A stretch of 18,224 bases of DNA, taken from Streptosporangiaceae bacterium (lineage in GTDB: Bacteria; Actinomycetota; Actinomycetes; Streptosporangiales; Streptosporangiaceae). Within the stretch, counting starts at the first letter, position 1; every line of letters starts with the position of its first letter. The stretch is from positions 1-18,224 of the forward strand of contig JAICWX010000173.1 in assembly GCA_025934635.1 (NCBI GenBank), read 5' to 3'. This document shows positions 1-12,804 of the stretch, in pieces. The notes beneath the pieces are model-generated. The model ran no database searches. It saw only the letters and a program-made list of their open reading frames with translations, and had not been told where the DNA came from. Made by a program: the position numbers and the translations under genes.

Positions 1-1
1 G

Positions 2-1168
<1,167 letters not shown>

Positions 1169-1191
1169 AATCACCTTAGAATCTCTGTGGT

Positions 1192-1212
1192 GCAATTGCG
1201 TAGAGCAATTGC
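1192..1212. repeat. Two tandem copies of the palindrome GCAATTGC (hairpin or dyad)
   Basis: GCAATTGC occurs at 1192-1199 and again at 1205-1212, separated by GTAGA. Each copy is itself an 8-bp palindrome, and together they can form an 8-bp stem with a 5-nt loop. The site lies about 25 bp after the carboxylase beta stop codon and about 90 bp before the NYN gene. It could be a weak terminator (no good T run follows) or a dimeric regulator site. It is AT-rich compared with everything around it. Confidence 0.45.
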
Positions 1213-1288
1213 TTACCATCCGTATCCGCCAATATCCAATCCGCCGGCCAAAGTGGCACAACTGGCACGCGCACCCTGCTACCTGGCC

Positions 1289-1294
1289 TAGAGT
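1289..1294 (+). promoter_or_regulatory. Candidate -10 box (TAGAGT) for a leaderless NYN gene transcript
   Basis: TAGAGT fits the actinobacterial TANNNT -10 consensus and ends 8 bp before the ATG at 1303. No Shine-Dalgarno sequence precedes that ATG, as expected if transcription starts at or next to the start codon. No clear -35 hexamer is seen. Confidence 0.35.
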
Positions 1295-1302
1295 CTGTGG
1301 TG

Positions 1303-2322
1303 ATGACCGAATTCGCTGCCCCGCTCCCCATCCTGGCCCGTTACGCGGTCATGGTGGACGTCGGCTATATCTATGCCGCGGCGGGTGAACTGCTGTTCGG
1401 TACAAGTGCGCGGCGGGATTTCCGCGTCGACGCGGTGCCGCTGATCCAGGTGGTCACCAAGCACGCCGACGAGATCATCCGCGGCGAGCTGCTCCGGGTC
1501 TACTGGTACGACGCCGCCCGCGACCGGGTGCCGACCATCGACCAGCGGGTCATCGCCCAGATGCCGTGGGTCAAGCTCCGGCTCGGCAACCTGAACGCGC
1601 GCGGCCAGCAGAAGGGCGTGGACGCCCAGATCCGGGCGGACATGGAGGCGCTGGCCCGGCACCGGGCCATCACCGACGCGGTGCTGATCGCGGGCGACGA
1701 GGACATGGTGCCCGCGGTCGAGGCGGCCCAGGCGTTCGGGGTCCGGGTGCACCTGTGGGGCGTCGAGCCGCCGTACGGCACCAACCAGGCCGAGCGCCTG
1801 GTCTGGGAGTCGGACACGGTCGACGTGCTCGAAGGCTCGTTCCTGCGGCCCTACTTCACCAAGAACCTCTCGGCGCCCGACCCGCGGTCCGACCCGACGC
1901 TGGGCTCGCTGGGACCCTCGGCGACCGCGCCCACCCCGGCCCAGATCTTCGGCGAGCGGCCGGTCCGGCCGGTGTCACGGAACACCGGCAGCTTCCCGGC
2001 CCTGCGCGACACCGGCAGCTTCCCGGCGATCAGGGACACCGGCCCGATGCCCCGCCTCGGGCCTGACCGGTCCCGGGTCGAGGAGGCCGGCGAGCACGTA
2101 GCCCAGAAGTGGATCCTGACCCGGGGCCGGGACAACATCAGGGACCTGCTGCCGGGCCCGATCCTGCCGCCCGTCATCGACAAGGAACTGCTGGTCGACG
2201 CGGAGAAGGAACTCGGCCTGTCGCTGCGGCCCTACCAGGAGGCCAGGGAATGGCTGCGGGACGCCTTCTGGGAACGGGTGCACCGCGAGTTCGGCATCAG
2301 CCTGGGCAAGTCCCGCGGCTGA
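1303..2322 (+). CDS. NYN (PIN-like) domain protein, putative RNase
   Basis: NYN domains are PIN-fold nucleases, usually RNases acting with a metal at clustered aspartates. Residues about 13-185 match the fold: YAVMVDVGYIY (Asp19), KGVDAQIRADME (Asp107 and Asp112) and VLIAGDEDMVPAVEAA (Asp132, Asp134), followed by a Rossmann-like GVRVHLWGV strand. A proline-rich linker with a short internal repeat (NTGSFPAL, DTGSFPAI, DTGPMPRL) leads to a conserved C-terminal region, about residues 255-339, that resembles the OST-HTH/LOTUS-like tail found in such proteins. I chose ATG 1303; GTG codons at 1297 and 1300 are in-frame alternatives, and no ribosome-binding site distinguishes them. The gene ends 26 bp before the carboxylase epsilon gene and is probably cotranscribed with it. 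The cellular target is unknown. Confidence 0.85.
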   Translation: MTEFAAPLPILARYAVMVDVGYIYAAAGELLFGTSARRDFRVDAVPLIQVVTKHADEIIRGELLRVYWYDAARDRVPTIDQRVIAQMPWVKLRLGNLNARGQQKGVDAQIRADMEALARHRAITDAVLIAGDEDMVPAVEAAQAFGVRVHLWGVEPPYGTNQAERLVWESDTVDVLEGSFLRPYFTKNLSAPDPRSDPTLGSLGPSATAPTPAQIFGERPVRPVSRNTGSFPALRDTGSFPAIRDTGPMPRLGPDRSRVEEAGEHVAQKWILTRGRDNIRDLLPGPILPPVIDKELLVDAEKELGLSLRPYQEAREWLRDAFWERVHREFGISLGKSRG

Positions 2323-2348
2323 AAAAGCCTTGAACCGAACGGGGCAGC

Positions 2349-2591
2349 ATGACACCCACCGCTGACGACGATCAGCCCTCCGGCCGGCCCGTGTTCCGCG
2401 TGGTACGCGGCGACCCGACACCGGAAGAAATCGCCGCCCTGGTCGCCGTGCTGGCGGCGCGCGGCGGTGATGACGATGCTCCCGGCCAGCCCCGTTCGGT
2501 CAAAAATGGCTGGCCGGACCGGTCACGCCTGCTCCGGCGGCCATTGTCTCCCGGCCCCGGCGCCTGGCGCGCCTCGGGCCTGCCTAGCTGA
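2349..2591 (+). CDS. accE: Acyl-CoA carboxylase epsilon subunit
   Basis: Epsilon subunits are small actinobacterial proteins that stabilise or activate the alpha-beta acyl-CoA carboxylase complex. This 80-residue product has the two family blocks: N-terminal [23 protein letters not shown], which is the beta-subunit-contacting helix, and C-terminal [15 protein letters not shown]. The variable acidic and Gly/Pro-rich middle is typical. A GGGG-CAGC sequence precedes the ATG. The gene is separated from its partner beta subunit gene by the NYN gene, whereas the two are usually adjacent. Its last 8 bp overlap the 3' end of gatB, which converges on it from the opposite strand. Confidence 0.88.
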   Translation: MTPTADDDQPSGRPVFRVVRGDPTPEEIAALVAVLAARGGDDDAPGQPRSVKNGWPDRSRLLRRPLSPGPGAWRASGLPS

Positions 2592-4077
2592 GGCGCTCGA
2601 GGATGAGCTCGCGGACGCGAGCGGCGTCGGCCTGGCCGCGGGTGGCCTTCATGACCGCGCCCACCAGGACGCCGGCGGCGGCGACCTTGCCCTCGCGGAT
2701 CTTGGTCACCACGGCGGGGTTGGCTGCGATGGCCTCGTCGATGGCGGCCGTGAGCGCGCCGTCGTCGCTGACCACGGCCAGGTTACGGGCCTCGACGATC
2801 TCGTCGGGGCCGCCCTCGCCGGCCAGCACGGCGTCGATCACCTGGCGGGCCAGCTTGTCGTTGAGAGTGCCTTCGGCGACCAGGGCGGCGACGCGGGCCA
2901 CCTGGGCGGGGGTGATCGGGAGGGCGGCCAGCTCGGTGCCGGTGTCGTGCGCGCGCCGGGAGAGCTCGCCCAGCCACCACTTGCGGGCGTCGGCCGGGGA
3001 CGCGCCCGCGGTTACGGTATCCGCCACCAGGTCGACGGCGCCGGCGTTGGCCAGCGCGGACCACTCGAGCTCGGACAGGTTCCAGTCGGCCCGCAGCCGG
3101 GCCCGGCGGGCGGCGGGCGCCTCGGGCAGCGCGGCGCGGATCTGCTCGACCCAGTCCTTTTCGGGCGCGACCGGGACCAGGTCGGGCTCGGGGAAGTAGC
3201 GGTAGTCCTGAGCCTCTTCCTTGGACCGGCCCGAGGTCGTGGTGCCGGTGTCCTCGTGGAAGTGCCTGGTCTCCTGGATGATCCGGCCGCCGGCGTCGAG
3301 CACCGCGGCCTGCCGCTCGATCTCGAAGTGGACCGCGCGCTCCACCGAGCGCAGCGTGTTGACGTTCTTGGTCTCGGTGCGGGTGCCCCACGCGGTGGCG
3401 CCGCGCGGCGCGATCGAGGTGTTCACGTCACAGCGCAGCGAGCCCTCCTCCATCCGGACGTCGGAAACGCCGAGGGAGCGGAGCAGGTCGCGCAGCTCGG
3501 TCACGTAGGCGCGGGCGACGACGGGGGCGCTCGCGCCGGTCCCGGTGACCGGCTTGGTCACGATCTCGACCAGCGGGATGCCGGCCCGGTTGTAGTCCAC
3601 CAGCGAGTACTCGGCGCCGTGGATGCGGCCGGTGGCCCCGCCCACGTGCAGCGACTTGCCGGTGTCCTCCTCCAGGTGGACCCGCTCGATGCCGATCCGG
3701 ACGGTCTCGCCGTTGACGTCCACGTCGAGGTAGCCGTCGGTGCACAGCGGCTCGTCGTACTGGGAGATCTGGAAGTCCTTCGGCATGTCCGGATAGAAGT
3801 AGTTCTTCCGGGCGAACCGGCACCAGCTGGCGATCTGGCAGTTCAGCGCCAGCCCGATCCGGATCGCGTACTCGATCGCGTTTTTGTTGACGACCGGCAG
3901 CGAGCCGGGCAGGCCCAGGCAGACCGGGCAGACCTGGCTGTTCGGCTCGGCGCCGAAGCCGGTCGCGCAGGCGCAGAACATCTTGGTCCTGGTGCCCAGC
4001 TCGACGTGGGTCTCCAGGCCGATCACCGGCTCGTATCTGGTGGTGGCCTCGGCGAACGGGACCAGCGTCTCGGTCAT
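2584..4077 (-). CDS. gatB: Aspartyl/glutamyl-tRNA amidotransferase subunit B
   Basis: GatB is the tRNA-binding kinase subunit of the GatCAB complex. It activates mischarged Glu-tRNA(Gln) or Asp-tRNA(Asn) by gamma-phosphorylation so that ammonia from GatA can amidate it. The 497-residue product begins with the signature [23 protein letters not shown], then has CxC (Cys35, Cys37) and CPVC (Cys50, Cys53) zinc-type cysteines. [18 protein letters not shown] and EDTGKS are typical of the cradle domain. The C-terminal 150 residues form the YqeY-like tail domain. The start ATG lies 2 bp after the gatA stop codon, preceded by an AAGGGG-type Shine-Dalgarno sequence, so gatA and gatB are very probably translationally coupled. 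Length and motifs are normal for the family. Confidence 0.97.
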   Translation of the reverse strand: MTETLVPFAEATTRYEPVIGLETHVELGTRTKMFCACATGFGAEPNSQVCPVCLGLPGSLPVVNKNAIEYAIRIGLALNCQIASWCRFARKNYFYPDMPKDFQISQYDEPLCTDGYLDVDVNGETVRIGIERVHLEEDTGKSLHVGGATGRIHGAEYSLVDYNRAGIPLVEIVTKPVTGTGASAPVVARAYVTELRDLLRSLGVSDVRMEEGSLRCDVNTSIAPRGATAWGTRTETKNVNTLRSVERAVHFEIERQAAVLDAGGRIIQETRHFHEDTGTTTSGRSKEEAQDYRYFPEPDLVPVAPEKDWVEQIRAALPEAPAARRARLRADWNLSELEWSALANAGAVDLVADTVTAGASPADARKWWLGELSRRAHDTGTELAALPITPAQVARVAALVAEGTLNDKLARQVIDAVLAGEGGPDEIVEARNLAVVSDDGALTAAIDEAIAANPAVVTKIREGKVAAAGVLVGAVMKATRGQADAARVRELILERLS

Positions 4078-4079
4078 CT

Positions 4080-5570
4080 CTACAGCCCCTTCGCGTCTTC
4101 GAGCAGCGGGTGGCCCCAACGGCCGGTGAACGCGGCCTCGGCGGCGGCGGCGACCCGGTAGAGCCGGTCGTCGGCCAGGGCGGGCGCCATCACCTGCAGC
4201 CCGACCGGCAGGCCGTCCTCGTCGGCCAGGCCGCACGGGACCGAGATGGCCGCGTTGCCCGCCAGGTCGGACGGGATCGTGCACAGGTCGGCCAGGTACA
4301 TGGCCATCGGGTCGTCGGCGCGCTCGCCGATCCGGAACGCCGTGGTCGGCGTGGACGGCGACACCAGCACGTCGACCTGGCCGAAGGCCGCGTCGAAGTC
4401 CCGGATGATCAGCGTGCGGACCTGCTGCGCCTTGCCGTAGTAGGCGTCGTAGTAGCCGCTGGACAGCGCGTAGGTGCCCAGGATGATGCGCCGCTTGACC
4501 TCGGCCCCGAAGCCCTGCGCGCGGGTCAGCGCCATGACCTCCTCGGCGTCGCGGGTGCCGTCGTCGCCGACCCGCAGGCCGTACCGCATCGCGTCGAACC
4601 GGGCCAGGTTGGACGAGCACTCGCTGGGCGCGATCAGGTAGTAGGCCGGGAGGGCGTACTTGAAGTGCGGGCAGGATACCTCGGTCACCTTGGCGCCGAG
4701 GGATTCGAGGGTCTCGACCGCCTCGGCGAACCGGGCCAGCACGCCGGGCTGGTAGCCCTCGCCGCTCAGGTCGGTGACCACGCCGATCCGCATGCCGCTG
4801 ATGTCGGCCTCGCGGGCCGCGGCCACCACCGGCGGCACCGGCGCGTCGATCGAGGTGGAGTCCATCGGGTCGTGCCCGGACATGACCTCGTGCAGCAGCG
4901 CCGTGTCGAGCACGGTCCGGCCGAACGGGCCGGGGGTGTCGAGGCTGCTGGCGAACGCGACCACGCCGTACCGGGAGGAGCCGCCGTAGGTCGGCTTGGT
5001 GCCGACGATGCCGCAGACCGCGGCGGGCTGCCGGATCGAGCCGCCGGTGTCGGTGCCGATGGCCAGCGGCGCCTCGTAGGCGGCCACCGCGGCGGCCGAG
5101 CCGCCGGACGAGCCGCCCGGGATCTTGTCCAGGTCCCACGGGTTGTGGCTGACGCCGTAGGCGGAGTTCTCGGTGGAGGAGCCCATGGCGAACTCGTCCA
5201 TGTTGGTCTTGCCCAGGATGATCGCGCCGGATTTTTTCAGGCGGGTCGTGATCGTCGCGTCGTAGGGCGGGTGCCAGCCCTCCAGGATGCGGCTGCCGCA
5301 GGTGGTGGGCATGCCGGTGGTGGTGAACACGTCCTTGACCGCGATCGGCACGCCGGCCAGCGGGCTCCGTACGGTGCCCTGCCTGCGCTCTTCGTCGATC
5401 TGCCGGGCCTGTTCGAGCGCCTTATCGGCGGCGACGTGCAGGAAAGCGTGCACCTTGCCGTCCACGGCGGCGATCCGGTCCAGGTGGGCCTGGGTGACCT
5501 CGGTCGCGGTTGTATCGCCCTTGCTGAGCGCTTCGGAGAGCTCGGCCGCGGTCATGCGGGTGAGTTCCAC
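4080..5570 (-). CDS. gatA: Aspartyl/glutamyl-tRNA amidotransferase subunit A (amidase)
   Basis: GatA is the glutaminase/amidase subunit that releases ammonia from glutamine and channels it to GatB. The 496-residue amidase-signature protein has the complete Ser-cisSer-Lys triad: Lys79 in GVPIAVKDV, Ser154 in PGGSSGGS and Ser178 in [12 protein letters not shown]. These positions are the same numbers as in Staphylococcus aureus GatA. The chosen start is GTG at 5570 because a strong GGGGGAGGAG lies about 8 bp upstream, inside the end of gatC; an in-frame ATG five codons later has no such site. The order gatC-gatA-gatB with 4-bp and 2-bp gaps indicates a single operon. Confidence 0.97.
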   Translation of the reverse strand: MELTRMTAAELSEALSKGDTTATEVTQAHLDRIAAVDGKVHAFLHVAADKALEQARQIDEERRQGTVRSPLAGVPIAVKDVFTTTGMPTTCGSRILEGWHPPYDATITTRLKKSGAIILGKTNMDEFAMGSSTENSAYGVSHNPWDLDKIPGGSSGGSAAAVAAYEAPLAIGTDTGGSIRQPAAVCGIVGTKPTYGGSSRYGVVAFASSLDTPGPFGRTVLDTALLHEVMSGHDPMDSTSIDAPVPPVVAAAREADISGMRIGVVTDLSGEGYQPGVLARFAEAVETLESLGAKVTEVSCPHFKYALPAYYLIAPSECSSNLARFDAMRYGLRVGDDGTRDAEEVMALTRAQGFGAEVKRRIILGTYALSSGYYDAYYGKAQQVRTLIIRDFDAAFGQVDVLVSPSTPTTAFRIGERADDPMAMYLADLCTIPSDLAGNAAISVPCGLADEDGLPVGLQVMAPALADDRLYRVAAAAEAAFTGRWGHPLLEDAKGL

Positions 5571-5574
5571 TGTC

Positions 5575-5868
5575 TTACTCCTCCCCCAGGATGCGCGGGA
5601 CCTTGAACCGCTGCTGCTCGACGGCGGGCGCCTGGCTGAGCGCCTCTTCCGGAGTCAGGCACGGAGCCGGCTCGTCCTCGCGGTACACGTTGGTCAGGCC
5701 GGTCGCGTGCGACGTCGGCGGGATGCCCTCGGCGGCGACCTCCTGGACCTGCGCGACGGCCGTGATGATCTGGTCCAGCTGGGGCGCCAGATGGTCGAGT
5801 TCGGCGTCACTGAGCGCGATCCTGGAGAGCCGCGCCAGGTGCGCGACCTCGTCACGGGTAATGGGCAT
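5575..5868 (-). CDS. gatC: Aspartyl/glutamyl-tRNA amidotransferase subunit C
   Basis: GatC is the small subunit that wraps around and stabilises the GatA-GatB interface. The 97-residue product has the family pattern: [25 protein letters not shown] at the N-terminus, a helical [15 protein letters not shown] segment, then a central [16 protein letters not shown] and a C-terminal FKVPRIL. No Shine-Dalgarno sequence is seen in the GCATGCATGC sequence before the ATG. A TAGGAT box 6 bp upstream suggests a leaderless transcript. It is the first gene of the gatCAB operon. Confidence 0.95.
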   Translation of the reverse strand: MPITRDEVAHLARLSRIALSDAELDHLAPQLDQIITAVAQVQEVAAEGIPPTSHATGLTNVYREDEPAPCLTPEEALSQAPAVEQQRFKVPRILGEE

Positions 5869-5874
5869 GCATGC

Positions 5875-5880
5875 ATCCTA
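5875..5880 (-). promoter_or_regulatory. Candidate -10 box (TAGGAT) for the gatCAB operon
   Basis: On the minus strand TAGGAT fits TANNNT and ends 6 bp before the gatC ATG, consistent with a leaderless start. A convincing -35 element is not visible 16-18 bp further upstream. Confidence 0.4.
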
Positions 5881-5973
5881 GGGGCGTTCCGGGAGCAGGC
5901 TGTAAGCAAATAAGCGGGCGGGCGATGATTCCCGGCCTCGCTGTTCGTCATACCGGTTTGGTAAGGAGGAGTA

Positions 5974-6300
5974 GTGCAGTACTTGCTGCTGATCCGCGGG
6001 GACGAGAGCGCCGCTGCCCATGCCGACGACGGCTGTGACGGGTGGAGCGAGCGGATGCTTTCGCGCGGGGTCCTGCGGGGCGGCGGCGGGCTGCGGCCGC
6101 CGGCCGAGGGCAAGGCGGTCCGGGTGCGCCGGCGTCAGCTCCTGCTGTCCGATGGGCCGTTCGCCGAGACCAAGGAGCAGGTGGGCGGGTTCTGCATCAT
6201 CGAGGCGGCGGATTTGGACGAGGCGGTGGCGGTGGCCGCTGAGCATCCGGCCGCGACCTACGGGACGATCGAGGTCCGTGAGCTGTGGCCCCCGCTATGA
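5974..6300 (+). CDS. YCII/DGPF-domain protein, partner of the ECF42-type sigma factor
   Basis: This 108-residue protein has the small alpha/beta YCII-like fold: MQYLLLIRGDE at the start and the diagnostic LLLSDGPFAETKEQVGGFCIIEA block with DGPF at residues 60-63. DGPF proteins are the conserved neighbours of ECF42 sigma factors in actinobacteria and are presumed regulatory partners or targets; their biochemical activity is not established. The GTG start at 5974 is supported by AAGGAGGA five bases upstream. The stop TGA overlaps the ATG of the sigma gene (ATGA), so the two are translationally coupled. A short dyad TACC-N5-GGTA sits at 5951-5963 just before the ribosome-binding site. Confidence 0.9.
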   Translation: MQYLLLIRGDESAAAHADDGCDGWSERMLSRGVLRGGGGLRPPAEGKAVRVRRRQLLLSDGPFAETKEQVGGFCIIEAADLDEAVAVAAEHPAATYGTIEVRELWPPL

Positions 6301-7571
6301 GTACCGACGCTGGGCCGGCCGGCGTGGCGGCCGTCCAGGACGCGGTCGACGCGGCCTTCCGGGAGGAGTGGGGGCGGGTGGTGGCCACGCTGATCCGGGT
6401 GACCGGCGACTGGGACCTGGCCGAGGAGTGCGCTCAGGACGCCTTCGCCATGGCCCTGCAGCGGTGGCCGTCCGACGGGGTGCCGCGGCGGCCGGGAGCC
6501 TGGCTGACCACGGCGGCCCGCAACCGGGCGATCGACGTGCTGCGCCGCCGGGCGGTCGGCGCGGCCAAGCTGCGCGAGGTCGCCGCGCTGTCGGTTGAGC
6601 CGGGGTTCGAGCCCTCGACCGATCACGGTGGTGTCCCCGACGACCGGCTGCGGCTGATGTTCACCTGCTGCCATCCGGCCCTGACGCTCGAGGCCCGGGT
6701 GGCGCTGACGCTGCGCACGCTAGCCGGGCTGACCACCGCGGAAATCGCGCGGGCGTTCCTGGCCAGCGAGCCGACCATGGCCAAGCGCCTGGTCCGGGCC
6801 AAGCAGAAGATCAAGGATGCCGGCATTCCCTACCGGGTGCCGCCCGCGGACCTGCTGCCGGGGCGCCTGCCCGGCGTGCTCGGGGTGCTCTACCTGCTGT
6901 TCAACGAGGGGTACGCGGCTTCGGCGGGCGCGGACCTGATCCGTTCTGGTCTCAGCGCCGAGGCGATCCGGCTGGGCCGGGTGCTGGGCCGGCTGATGCC
7001 GTCCGAGCCGGAGGCGGCCGGGTTGCTGGCCTTGATGCTGCTGCACGACGCGCGGCGGGACGCCCGGCTCGACGCTTCTGGCGAGCTGGTGCCGCTCGAA
7101 GACCAGGATCGCTCGCGCTGGGATGCGGCGTCGATCAGCGAGGGCGTCGCGGTCCTGGAGGACGCGTTGCGGCGCGGCCGGCCGGGGCCGTACCAGGTGC
7201 AGGCGGCCATCGCCGCCTGCCACGTCACCTCCGCCCGGGCGCAGGACACCGACTGGGCGCAGATCGCCGGGCTGTACGGGCAGCTCGCGCGGTTCCTGCC
7301 GACGCCGGTGGTCGAGCTGAACCGGGCGGTGGCGGTGGCCATGGCGTTCGGTCCGGAGGAGGGCTTGCGGCTGGTCGCGGGGCTGGAGGAGGCGGGGCGA
7401 CTGGCCGGCTACCACCTGCTGCCCGCGACCAAGGCCGACCTGTTCCGCCGGCTGGGCCGGGCGGCGGAGGCCGCCGCCTGCTACCGCGAGGCCATCGAGC
7501 TAGCCAGCACCGACGCCGAGCGGCGCTTCCTCAGCCGGCGCCTCGCGGAAACCGATCCGGCTTCCGTCTAG
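6297..7571 (+). CDS. ECF42-type RNA polymerase sigma factor with C-terminal TPR-like extension
   Basis: This extracytoplasmic-function sigma factor would direct RNA polymerase to a small promoter set. Region sigma-2 covers about residues 10-80 (VTGDWDLAEECAQDAFAMAL, then PGAWLTTAARNRAIDVLRR). Sigma-4 covers about residues 115-170 (FTCCHPALTLEARVALTLR and a helix-turn-helix ending RLVRAKQKIK). About 230 further residues form a conserved helical, TPR-like domain (YLLFNEGYAAS, MLLHDARRDAR, NRAVAVAMAFGPEEGL). That extension and the DGPF neighbour are the hallmarks of the ECF42 group, in which the extension, not a separate anti-sigma factor, is thought to control activity. I start at ATG 6297, overlapping the DGPF stop codon. 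The product is 424 residues. No anti-sigma gene is nearby. Confidence 0.92.
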   Translation: MSTDAGPAGVAAVQDAVDAAFREEWGRVVATLIRVTGDWDLAEECAQDAFAMALQRWPSDGVPRRPGAWLTTAARNRAIDVLRRRAVGAAKLREVAALSVEPGFEPSTDHGGVPDDRLRLMFTCCHPALTLEARVALTLRTLAGLTTAEIARAFLASEPTMAKRLVRAKQKIKDAGIPYRVPPADLLPGRLPGVLGVLYLLFNEGYAASAGADLIRSGLSAEAIRLGRVLGRLMPSEPEAAGLLALMLLHDARRDARLDASGELVPLEDQDRSRWDAASISEGVAVLEDALRRGRPGPYQVQAAIAACHVTSARAQDTDWAQIAGLYGQLARFLPTPVVELNRAVAVAMAFGPEEGLRLVAGLEEAGRLAGYHLLPATKADLFRRLGRAAEAAACYREAIELASTDAERRFLSRRLAETDPASV

Positions 7572-7658
7572 AAGTTCCGTCGGCTAAAACGTCCATCCAG
7601 ACGTGCCGCTGGTCGTCGCTGACACGTAGGCACCTTTCCTCAGGAGGACGTGACAGCG

Positions 7659-11569
<3,911 letters not shown>

Positions 11570-11591
11570 ACCCCGAGCTTAGGACGGAGAG

Positions 11592-11897
11592 GTGACAAAC
11601 CTGTGTCCGGCGGTCACGATCAGGGACGCTATCAAGTGGCTCACTGCCCTCGGCCTGGTCGAGACGCGACCGGGTCAGGGCACCTTCGTCATGGAGGAGA
11701 TCGCCCCGTTCGTTACCGTGCTGCCCGGCGACCCTTCGACCGGCTGGGGTGGTGACGAGGGCACCAGCTACGAGCGGGAGGTGACCCACGGGAACCGCAA
11801 GCCTGCCACCAGTCCGGTCCAGGTCGAGATCCAGGAAGCCTCGGAGGAGATCGCGAACAGTTTGCGGATCTCGAAGGGCGCTGAGGTCATCAGATGA
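11592..11897 (+). pseudogene. Truncated GntR-family regulator relic
   Basis: From about base 11621 the translation RDAIKWLTALGLVETRPGQGTF and onward aligns with residues 47-136 of the intact GntR regulator encoded at 13707. NRKPATSPVQVEIQEAS is identical in both. The first ~46 residues, including the front of the winged-helix domain, are missing and replaced by unrelated VTNLCPAVTI. The frame ends in TGA just after GAEVIR, so nearly all of the UTRA effector domain is lost. It cannot be a working DNA-binding repressor. The relic sits immediately upstream of the MetE-core gene on the opposite strand and marks the left edge of the accessory segment. I infer it is the remnant of a duplicated or rearranged regulator cassette. 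Expression as a dimerisation decoy is possible but unsupported. Confidence 0.8.
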
Positions 11898-11898
11898 T

Positions 11899-11939
11899 GC
11901 TGCCCTGCGTCCCGGCCCCAGCTCGGGACGCAGGGCAGC
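11899..11939 (+). terminator. 16-bp perfect stem-loop, terminator between convergent genes
   Basis: GCTGCCCTGCGTCCCG (11899-11914) pairs perfectly with 11924-11939 across a 9-nt loop, followed by TTTCCTCC on the plus strand. It begins directly after the stop codon of the GntR relic and 20 bp from the end of the convergent small membrane protein gene, so it may act in both directions. Confidence 0.75.
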
Positions 11940-11959
11940 TTTCCTCCCCCAGGGCGGCC

Positions 11960-12208
11960 CTACCTGCCGCTGAAATCGTTGTCGTCACGATCCGGCCAGC
12001 GCGGGTAGCGGCCGGGCTCGGTGTCGTCCCAGTAAGGGCCCGGCGGCGGCTCGCCCGGCCCGTCAGGGTCGTCGAGGAAATCGGCGTTATCGCCCTGGTC
12101 GCCGCGGCGCTCGGCGCGGATGGCTGACATGGCCACGACCGCGATGATTCCGACGATGATCCCGATGATGAAGAACGCGCTGACGATAGCCACCACCGTG
12201 TCGTTCAT
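11960..12208 (-). CDS. Small single-pass membrane protein A with acidic, proline-rich tail
   Basis: The 82-residue product has one hydrophobic helix at about residues 4-29 (VVAIVSAFFIIGIIVGIIAV), then a basic stop-transfer patch AIRAERR, then an acidic Pro/Asp/Arg-rich tail (DDPDGPGEPPPGPYWDD). The pattern predicts N-outside, C-inside topology. The core F-x-x-G-x-x-x-G-x-I-A-x-x-A-x-x-AIR-x-ER resembles the two other small membrane proteins in this segment, so I treat them as one family. The ATG is 2 bp after the stop codon of membrane protein B, with no ribosome-binding site of its own, implying translational coupling. No known function is recognised. Membrane anchoring near a regulator/peptide cassette could mean immunity, sensing or export assistance, which is speculation. 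Confidence 0.65.
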   Translation of the reverse strand: MNDTVVAIVSAFFIIGIIVGIIAVVAMSAIRAERRGDQGDNADFLDDPDGPGEPPPGPYWDDTEPGRYPRWPDRDDNDFSGR

Positions 12209-12210
12209 GG

Positions 12211-12429
12211 CTAGGTCCAGTCACGTGGCCGGTAGTGGGTGCCCGCCCCGCCGAAGCGGGTGAGCCATCTCGCCCCTCGTGCCGCCGGGCCCGGTGCCGC
12301 GCCGGAGAGGGAGAACAGCCGTTCCTCCCTTCGGATCGCGACGGCGACCATCGCAACGACTCCCAGCCAGAATCCGCCGAAAAAAGTCGCCAGGATCAAG
12401 TACGCTACTGCTTCTCCGCTGCTGTCCAT
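12211..12429 (-). CDS. Small single-pass membrane protein B
   Basis: The 72-residue product has a hydrophobic helix at residues 7-32 (AYLILATFFGGFWLGVVAMV) followed by AIRREERLFSLSGAAPG and a basic, aromatic C-terminus ending HYRPRDWT. I start at ATG 12429 because GGGGAGG lies 5 bp upstream; the frame stays open 17 codons further upstream without a better site. It is clearly paralogous to the protein encoded at 13077-13301 (shared FxGG-x3-G-V, AIRRE-R, SARxLT-like arrangement) and more distantly to protein A, which follows it in the same transcript. Function unknown. Confidence 0.7.
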   Translation of the reverse strand: MDSSGEAVAYLILATFFGGFWLGVVAMVAVAIRREERLFSLSGAAPGPAARGARWLTRFGGAGTHYRPRDWT

Positions 12430-12451
12430 CGCAGCCTCCCCACACAACCTG

Positions 12452-12475
12452 CCGGCGGAGCGGGTTACCCGCCGG
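12452..12475 (-). other. Overlapping alternative stem-loops in the leader of membrane protein B
   Basis: CCGGCGG (12452-12458) can pair with CCGCCGG (12469-12475). Alternatively GCGGG (12460-12464) can pair with CCCGC (12468-12472). The two structures share bases and so exclude each other. They end about 10 bp upstream of the Shine-Dalgarno sequence of the minus-strand gene. Another 6-bp stem (12491-12496 with 12502-12507) lies just upstream. High GC makes chance stems common, so this is only suggestive. The stretch 12430-12659 otherwise holds no gene that I can support. Confidence 0.3.
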
Positions 12476-12659
12476 GCCATACCTATACGGCCCCGGAGAG
12501 CCCGGGGACGCCTTACTCGGGGGCCGAAACGGCCTTGTAGCTGCGCATACCATCTGGTCTACCGGGTTCGGATACATCATTGGTCCAGTAGGGGTGGTAT
12601 GACCTGTACTTCTGTGACCAAGTAGCCGAATGACCAGGCCCTTACGAACCGTCCCGGAG

Positions 12660-12690
12660 ATCCCAACGTTTGGTACATGTAGGCTTTGAT
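12660..12690 (+). promoter_or_regulatory. Copy 1 of a repeated promoter/operator box (ATCCCAAC-GTTTGGTAC)
   Basis: ATCCCAACGTTTGGTACATG at 12660-12679 matches the sequence upstream of the intact GntR gene (13552-13571) at 17 of 20 positions. The core is a near-palindrome TCCCAA-CGT-TTGGTA. A TTTGAT hexamer follows at 12685-12690. No downstream gene is evident, so it may be a remnant of a duplicated regulator promoter. Confidence 0.45.
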
Positions 12691-12765
12691 ACCCCTCCGT
12701 TTCACACTAAAACCTGTTCCAGCCGAATAGCTCAGACAGCCGGAATGGTTCCACCGGATCAAGTC

Positions 12766-12794
12766 ATCCCAACCAGTGGGTCGGCTAGTATGAT
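12766..12794 (+). promoter_or_regulatory. Copy 3 of the ATCCCAAC box with a strong -10 (TATGAT)
   Basis: ATCCCAAC at 12766 is followed by TATGAT at 12789-12794 within GGCTAGTATGAT. The distance from ATCCCAAC to the -10 hexamer is 23 bp, the same as in front of the intact GntR gene (13552 to TAGAGT at 13575). CCCA-N5-TGGG here forms a small dyad. This looks like a genuine promoter reading to the right. Confidence 0.45.
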
Positions 12795-12804
12795 CCGGGA
12801 AAAG

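Noticed and set aside
2467..5606. Long plus-strand open frames opposite gatB and gatA (2467-4161 and 4110-5606)
   Set aside because: They are mirror frames of GC-biased codons. The minus-strand products are unmistakable GatB and GatA with catalytic residues, while these translations are low-complexity Gly/Ala/Arg/Val sequence.
5951..5963. TACC-N5-GGTA dyad upstream of the DGPF gene as a GntR-type operator
   Set aside because: The resemblance to the TTTGGTA boxes is only a few bases and the gene context is unrelated; kept only as a note in the gene entry.
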